A stretch of DNA of 43,384 nucleotides from Bacillus sp. AFS041924. Its GTDB lineage: Bacteria; Bacillota; Bacilli; Bacillales; Bacillaceae_G. The translations under genes were made by a program, and so were the position numbers. The notes below the pieces were generated by a model. The model saw only the letters and a list, made by a program, of their open reading frames with translations. It was not told the DNA's origin and made no database searches. The stretch is from the NCBI RefSeq assembly GCF_002577195.1, contig NZ_NULG01000011.1, forward strand, positions 5,478 through 48,861, written 5' to 3'. The first letter of the stretch is position 1; every line of letters starts with the position of its first letter. Positions 41,068-43,384 of this stretch are shown here, piece by piece.

Positions 41068-41523
41068 CTATAATTGTGCACCATTAATATTCCACACAAT
41101 AAATGTACACATAAAGATTAATCCGAATAAGAGCATTAATATAAAGCCCGATAATTTTGCTAATCCTTTTTCTTCTTTTATAATTGCTATTACACCCGTA
41201 ATTAAGCTCGCTAAAAGACAAATATAATAAATATAATAAGATATAACCTTTATGCTATTTAAAGTTTCGATTGTAAATGCAAAAACTGCACTAACTAAAC
41301 TTCCTAAAACAAAAAAATATGCTAACTTACCAATTTTTTGGCTAAATTTTATTACTCCATTTGTTATAATTCCAAAGCAACCTGTAAGTGAAAGCCAAAA
41401 AATTCCTTCTAAAATTCTTCTACTAACAATTGGCAAAGGCTTAGCAAAGTGGCCTATATAAGAAATAACTATTACAAATAATAATAGGAAGACATTTCTT
41501 CTATATTTTTTGAGCTCCTGCAA
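41068..41523 (-). CDS. Membrane protein with five predicted helices
   Basis: 151-residue hydrophobic protein with helices at about 10-27, 40-58, 66-86, 92-113 and 125-147. It starts with TTG nine bases after GGAGG. No enzyme motif or family is recognised. It has its own terminator and no coupled neighbours. Confidence 0.65.
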   Translation of the reverse strand: MQELKKYRRNVFLLLFVIVISYIGHFAKPLPIVSRRILEGIFWLSLTGCFGIITNGVIKFSQKIGKLAYFFVLGSLVSAVFAFTIETLNSIKVISYYIYYICLLASLITGVIAIIKEEKGLAKLSGFILMLLFGLIFMCTFIVWNINGAQL

Positions 41524-41820
41524 ACTACTCAGCCTCCTAGGCTATAAGTTTAGTAAAACATCTTGCCCTATTGCATACTATTCAACAATAGATGGAATTC
41601 CCCTCTATTTAACGAATAAATTAACAATCAAAAAGAACAAAAGTTCTCGTTTCATGTCGAAACAATTAAAATAAATCATTATTGCAAACATATGTTCTTT
41701 ATCTTATAATTTATATATAGATAGAATAGAATATGGCAATGGTCAGACAAGCGTTCATGAATACCTAGTTTAAGTTCTTTCAAATCAATAAAAACTAATT
41801 TTAATCAAGGAGTGACGTGA
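41524..41820. other. Intergenic region before the VOC gene
   Basis: Divergent upstream region of the membrane protein and the VOC gene. It is A/T-rich, with AAGGAG before the VOC ATG. I see no further gene, riboswitch or strong palindrome. Confidence 0.5.
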
Positions 41821-42252
41821 ATGTCAGTAGAATTAATCCCTTATTTAATCATGGATGGAAATGCACAAGAAGCAATAAGTTTTTATGAAAAAGCGCTTGA
41901 TGCAAAAGTATTATTTAGTCAAACCTACGGAGAAGTTAGTGGAGATTCAGAAGGAAAAGTCCCTTCAGATGCTAAGAATTTAATCATGCATGCTACCATC
42001 CAAATCGGTGAATCAGTATTAATGCTTTCAGATACTTATCCCGGTTACCCATTCCAAAGTGGAAACCAAGTAACAATTTGTATTTCTACAAATGAGATTG
42101 AAATTTCAACACGATTTTTTGAAGGACTTTCAGATGGTGGTGTAGTAGAATTACCATTACAAGACACTGGATTTAGTCCATGTTATGGTAAGGTAGTTGA
42201 CAAATTTGGCGTATTATTCCAAGTATTTACACACCCTGCTGGACAACAATAA
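41821..42252 (+). CDS. PhnB-like VOC family protein
   Basis: 143-residue protein of the vicinal oxygen chelate superfamily, PhnB/YjdN branch: VELIPYLIMDGNAQEAISFYEKAL at the start (residues 3-26, given in part), MHATIQIGESVLMLSDTYPG near 60-79, and the C-terminal YGKVVDKFGVLFQVF. Members are small dimeric metal-site proteins; many have no proven reaction. AAGGAG precedes the ATG. It is monocistronic, with a shared terminator downstream. Confidence 0.88.
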   Translation: MSVELIPYLIMDGNAQEAISFYEKALDAKVLFSQTYGEVSGDSEGKVPSDAKNLIMHATIQIGESVLMLSDTYPGYPFQSGNQVTICISTNEIEISTRFFEGLSDGGVVELPLQDTGFSPCYGKVVDKFGVLFQVFTHPAGQQ

Positions 42253-42362
42253 TATAATTTATTAATTCCTCAACTATTCATGAATATATTGCCTTGTTTC
42301 ATTTTACATAGATCTATACTACCAAAATGCTTGTCGGAATTCGTACATAATTTAGTAGAACG

Positions 42363-42399
42363 AAAAACGACTCAATCGCATATGATTGAGTCGTTTTTT
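42363..42399. terminator. Bidirectional terminator between the VOC and SDR genes
   Basis: AAAACGACTCAATC/GATTGAGTCGTTTT stem between two convergent genes, with T-runs on both strands. Confidence 0.92.
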
Positions 42400-42400
42400 A

Positions 42401-43183
42401 TTATATTCTTCTTTGGATATGTCTTACGACGTTCGTAACTAATTTTCTTGGCATGAATCGAACAGAATTTGCTAGTATTTTATTCGTTGTTCCAGGAATT
42501 ACAATCGTCTTTCCGTCTTTAAATCCTTTATAAGCTACTTTAGCAACATCTTTTACATTTCCTACTCCACTTTGGAATAAATTTGATTCATGCATATTAG
42601 CGCGATTTCCAAAATTCGTTTCAGTTGCTCCAGGACACACAGCAGTTATCATAACATTCGTTCCTTTCATTTCATTCGAAAGTGCTTCTGAAAAAGAAAG
42701 TACATACGACTTTGTAGCATAATAAACTGCCATTAATGGTCCCGGTTGAAATGCTGCAGTAGACGCAATATTCATCACGCCACCTTTATTTCGTTCAACC
42801 ATACCAGTTAAAAACAGTTTTGTAAGATGTGTAACAGTACGTATATTTAAATCAATCATGTTTAACTCTTCATCTAAATTTGTATTTACAAACTCTCCAA
42901 ATGTCCCAAACCCTGCATTATTCACTAAATAGTCGACTTGAATATTTACTTTATTTAAATCCTTTTGTAAAGAAATAATTTCATCCTCTTTTGATAAATC
43001 CTTTGAGAATATATGAATCTTTACTATTGACTTTGATTCAATTTCATTTTTGACTTTCATTAAATTATCAATTGATCTTGCTACTAAAACTAAATTGAAT
43101 CCATCCTTTGCAAATAAAAAAGCTAATTCCTTTCCAATACCACCGGATGCACCTGTAATTAATACTGTTTCATTTAATTTCAT
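42401..43183 (-). CDS. Short-chain dehydrogenase/reductase
   Basis: 260-residue NAD(P)-dependent oxidoreductase of the classical SDR fold: cofactor loop TGASGGIG at 10-17, NNAG at 88-91, catalytic Ser141 (IASTAAF), Tyr154 and Lys158 (YYATK), and the post-catalytic CPGATETNF. A basic residue (Arg36) after the second strand suggests NADP. The C-terminal extension is basic (RFMPRKLVTNVVRHIQRR). The substrate is unknown; relatives are loosely annotated as DltE/YqjQ-like. Confidence 0.88.
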   Translation of the reverse strand: MKLNETVLITGASGGIGKELAFLFAKDGFNLVLVARSIDNLMKVKNEIESKSIVKIHIFSKDLSKEDEIISLQKDLNKVNIQVDYLVNNAGFGTFGEFVNTNLDEELNMIDLNIRTVTHLTKLFLTGMVERNKGGVMNIASTAAFQPGPLMAVYYATKSYVLSFSEALSNEMKGTNVMITAVCPGATETNFGNRANMHESNLFQSGVGNVKDVAKVAYKGFKDGKTIVIPGTTNKILANSVRFMPRKLVTNVVRHIQRRI

Positions 43184-43384
43184 CGTTTTTCTCCTACTTT
43201 GAACATTTATAATAGTTAATTAACTCCATTAAGATTATACGTTTAAACATTTAAACATATATGTTGAAATTTACTATACCTTATAAATCGAAAAAAGACA
43301 ATAATATTTATTGTCGCAGTGTGTAAACATAGTCCAAAAATTTGATTTTCAGACTGGATGTAAGCGCTTGTCTTTCGAGGCGCG
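43184..43384. other. Gene-free right edge with one hairpin
   Basis: Upstream region of the SDR gene. A short dyad, GACAATAATATTTATTGTC at about 43297-43315, could be a terminator for a gene arriving from outside the window or an operator. The final 15 bases become G+C-rich. Confidence 0.45.

Overview
The window looks like a chromosomal segment from a low-G+C Firmicute of the Bacillaceae. Its backbone follows the Bacillus subtilis yqf-yqg region almost gene for gene: LTA synthase (yqgS), glcK, yqgQ, 5-formyl-THF cyclo-ligase (yqgN), rpmG, phoU/pstB, pbpA, yqgE and sodA, then yqgB, yqfZ and ispG. Ribosome-binding sites are strong GGAGG types and promoters are sigma-A-like. The genus cannot be fixed from sequence alone.

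Left arm (1-14160, almost all minus strand): LTA synthesis, glucokinase, a VanY-type D,D-carboxypeptidase, L-lactate dehydrogenase with a Rex-type operator, folate cyclo-ligase, ribosomal protein L33, a sugar nucleotidyltransferase, PhoU and PstB behind a four-repeat Pho box, a class B penicillin-binding protein, an MFS transporter and Mn-superoxide dismutase. The rest of the phosphate transporter (pstS, pstC, pstA) is absent here.

Mobile element (14161-30521): a 16.3-kb element is integrated in the 3' half of a tRNA-Ser(UGA) gene. A perfect 62-bp direct repeat bounds it. The intact tRNA and a tyrosine integrase lie at the right end; the displaced tRNA 3' end and the tRNA operon's original terminator lie at the left. 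It is not a complete prophage: I see no portal, large terminase, capsid protease, major capsid or lysis genes. It does encode a 540-residue tail tape-measure protein followed directly by a DUF2577 (XkdR-like) baseplate protein, several unknown neighbours, a phBC6A51-type HTH protein, a winged-helix replication-initiator candidate with iteron-like repeats, an FtsK/SpoIIIE ATPase overlapping a replication-relaxation protein, three XRE regulators, a serine recombinase, and a plus-strand cassette of XRE regulator, membrane-anchored Mrr-type nuclease and lipoprotein. A gene-free 620-bp stretch holds six degenerate repeats with a period near 60 bp. I read it as a phage satellite or reduced phage-plasmid-like island that carries its own tail ruler and a possible surface or DNA-entry exclusion cassette.

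Right arm (30463-43384): the tRNA-Ser-Met-Asn operon with a clear promoter, a decayed coding fragment, yqgB (DUF1189), yqfZ (LysM-like), ispG, a sulfate ABC transporter operon (sbp-cysT-cysW-cysA) behind a promoter and an attenuator-like terminator, an arylamine N-acetyltransferase, a RocB-like M20 peptidase, a small membrane protein, a PhnB-type VOC protein and a short-chain dehydrogenase.
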